In this document: positions 14,450-15,024 of the stretch, in pieces
Layout of the letters: every line of letters begins with the position of its first letter
How positions within the stretch are numbered: position 1 is the first letter of the stretch
Origin: Sphingobacteriaceae bacterium
GTDB lineage: Bacteria; Bacteroidota; Bacteroidia; B-17B0; Aurantibacillaceae
Direction of reading: 5' to 3'
DNA length: 15,024 nt
Assembly (NCBI GenBank): GCA_025360355.1
Contig: JANYCL010000192.1
Coordinates: 1 to 15,024, forward strand
Notes under the pieces: model-generated
Databases searched by the model: none
What the model was told of the DNA's origin: nothing
The model's input: only the letters and a program-made list of their open reading frames with translations
Position numbers and translations under genes: made by a program

Positions 14450-14467
14450 TCCCGATAGCTATCGGGA
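14450..14467. repeat. Perfect 18-base palindrome
   Basis: TCCCGATAGCTATCGGGA is fully self-complementary with no loop bases. It lies in the 160-base gap between the carbonic-anhydrase-like gene and the TlpA-like gene. On the minus strand the bases after it (ACTTAAAATACG) hold no T-run, so it is not a strong intrinsic terminator for the upstream gene; on the plus strand a T-rich stretch follows. From memory this CCCGATAGCTATCGGG word recurs in intergenic DNA of Bacteroidota genomes, so a dispersed repeat or a protein-binding palindrome is the likelier reading. Confidence 0.7.
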
Positions 14468-14513
14468 TATTTTAGATTTTAGATGTTAAACCCGCAATAA
14501 TATTTGTCCTAAT

Positions 14514-15024
14514 TTACTTTTTCTTTTTTGAAGTTTTAGAAGCTTTTACCTTACTATTTTTGCCATTTTCATTGGCGTTAACCGGTTTCTCTTCTTTTTT
14601 AGAAGCCCAGGTTTTATATATATCCTGTTGTTCCGGTCTAAAAGCGGGCATCCTATCAAGAGGTTCACAAGCCTTTAAAGTAGAATGACATTCATAAGGT
14701 AATTGCTGGTATAATTTGGTTCCTTCGGTTTTCCATGCGATCATATTATCACTAACATCTTTCACAATTTTAGCGGGATTGCCAACTGCTACTTTTCGCT
14801 TGGGAATGACCATTTCCGCCGGTACAAAAGTTAAAGCACCAATAATACATTCATCACCAACCTCAACATTATCCATCACAACACTATTCATTCCTATCAA
14901 TACATTTTTACCAATGGTTGCGCCATGAATTATAGCACCGTGTCCGATATGAGCACCTTCTTTTAACAAAACTGTAGTCCCCGGAAACATATGAATTGTA
15001 CAGTTTTCCTGCACATTACAACCA
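14514..15024 (-). CDS. PaaY-type gamma-carbonic anhydrase/hexapeptide-repeat protein (5' end off the window)
   Basis: The reading frame stays open to the right edge (in-frame GCNVQENCTIH), so the GTG at 15014 is internal and the true start lies outside. The visible part covers the later turns of a left-handed beta-helix with the hexapeptide pattern (IGHGAIIHGATIGKNVLIGMNSVV). Three histidines at the gamma-carbonic-anhydrase zinc positions are kept: IHMFPG, then AHIGH and IIHG, the last two five residues apart. The following VGNPAKIVKDVSD and the helix with GTKLYQQLPYECHSTLKACEPL match PaaY/CaiE rather than minimal carbonic anhydrases. Such proteins form trimers; PaaY has thioesterase or carbonic anhydrase-type activity. 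An additional lysine-rich tail (about the last 30 residues, ending KKKK) is unusual. No other phenylacetate gene is visible, so the physiological role is open. Confidence 0.88.
   Translation of the reverse strand, partial: GCNVQENCTIHMFPGTTVLLKEGAHIGHGAIIHGATIGKNVLIGMNSVVMDNVEVGDECIIGALTFVPAEMVIPKRKVAVGNPAKIVKDVSDNMIAWKTEGTKLYQQLPYECHSTLKACEPLDRMPAFRPEQQDIYKTWASKKEEKPVNANENGKNSKVKASKTSKKKK

Noticed and set aside
15012..15014. GTG at 15014 as the start of the carbonic-anhydrase-like gene
   Set aside because: The frame remains open to the window edge and the upstream codons (GCN) continue the family motif, so the gene begins outside the window.

Overview
This AT-rich window comes from the Bacteroidota, most likely a Flavobacteriales-type or related environmental lineage. 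The evidence is: paired PD40 beta-propeller proteins with a TPR-like N-terminus, an Omp28-type lipoprotein next to a DUF6029-like beta-barrel, a split pyruvate dehydrogenase (pdhA-pdhC after a cytidine deaminase, with no pdhB in view), -7 elements of the Bacteroidota form TAnnTTTG, and start sites without clear Shine-Dalgarno sequences. No tRNA, rRNA, CRISPR array, transposase or phage gene was seen. Coding density is high and no gene-free stretch exceeds 300 bases.

Layout. 1-220: a possible gene tail, then a two-armed palindromic repeat of about 140 bases. 221-5921, minus strand: a compact run read in the order cdd (cytidine deaminase), pdhA (E1 alpha), pdhC (E2), a crotonase-fold enzyme, a flavin-dependent halogenase-like monooxygenase and an alpha/beta hydrolase. 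From pdhA onward the gaps are 3, 1, 30 and 8 bases, so co-transcription is likely. 5922-6106: divergent promoter region. 6107-10353, plus strand: two tandem paralogous exported proteins, each with a TPR-like region, a five-blade-like PD40 propeller and a carboxypeptidase-regulatory-like domain. They are alike up to about residue 527 and then carry unrelated C-termini: a repetitive Thr/Ser/Lys/Glu linker with a Cys-containing tail in the first, a SPOR-like domain in the second. 10355-11098, minus: aroE (shikimate dehydrogenase), convergent with the second paralogue with one base between. 11113-11146: a rho-independent terminator. 11161-14353, minus: an apparent operon, tlpA-like thioredoxin, then the DUF6029-like outer-membrane barrel, then the Omp28-type CxxC lipoprotein. 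14450-14467: a perfect 18-base palindrome. 14514 to the right edge, minus: the C-terminal part of a PaaY-type gamma-carbonic anhydrase.

Two gene sets may be more than housekeeping. The first is the halogenase-like flavoenzyme with a crotonase that lacks one of the two usual catalytic glutamates, plus a small hydrolase, attached to the acetyl-CoA-forming pdhAC operon. The second is the three-gene envelope thiol set, in which a TlpA with WCKPC, a lipoprotein with CGNC and a barrel with a C-terminal CVGGVC pair are co-transcribed. At least three palindromic repeat types also occur, one of them inside a coding sequence, in the flexible linker of E2. Functional links are inferred from family knowledge and gene order.
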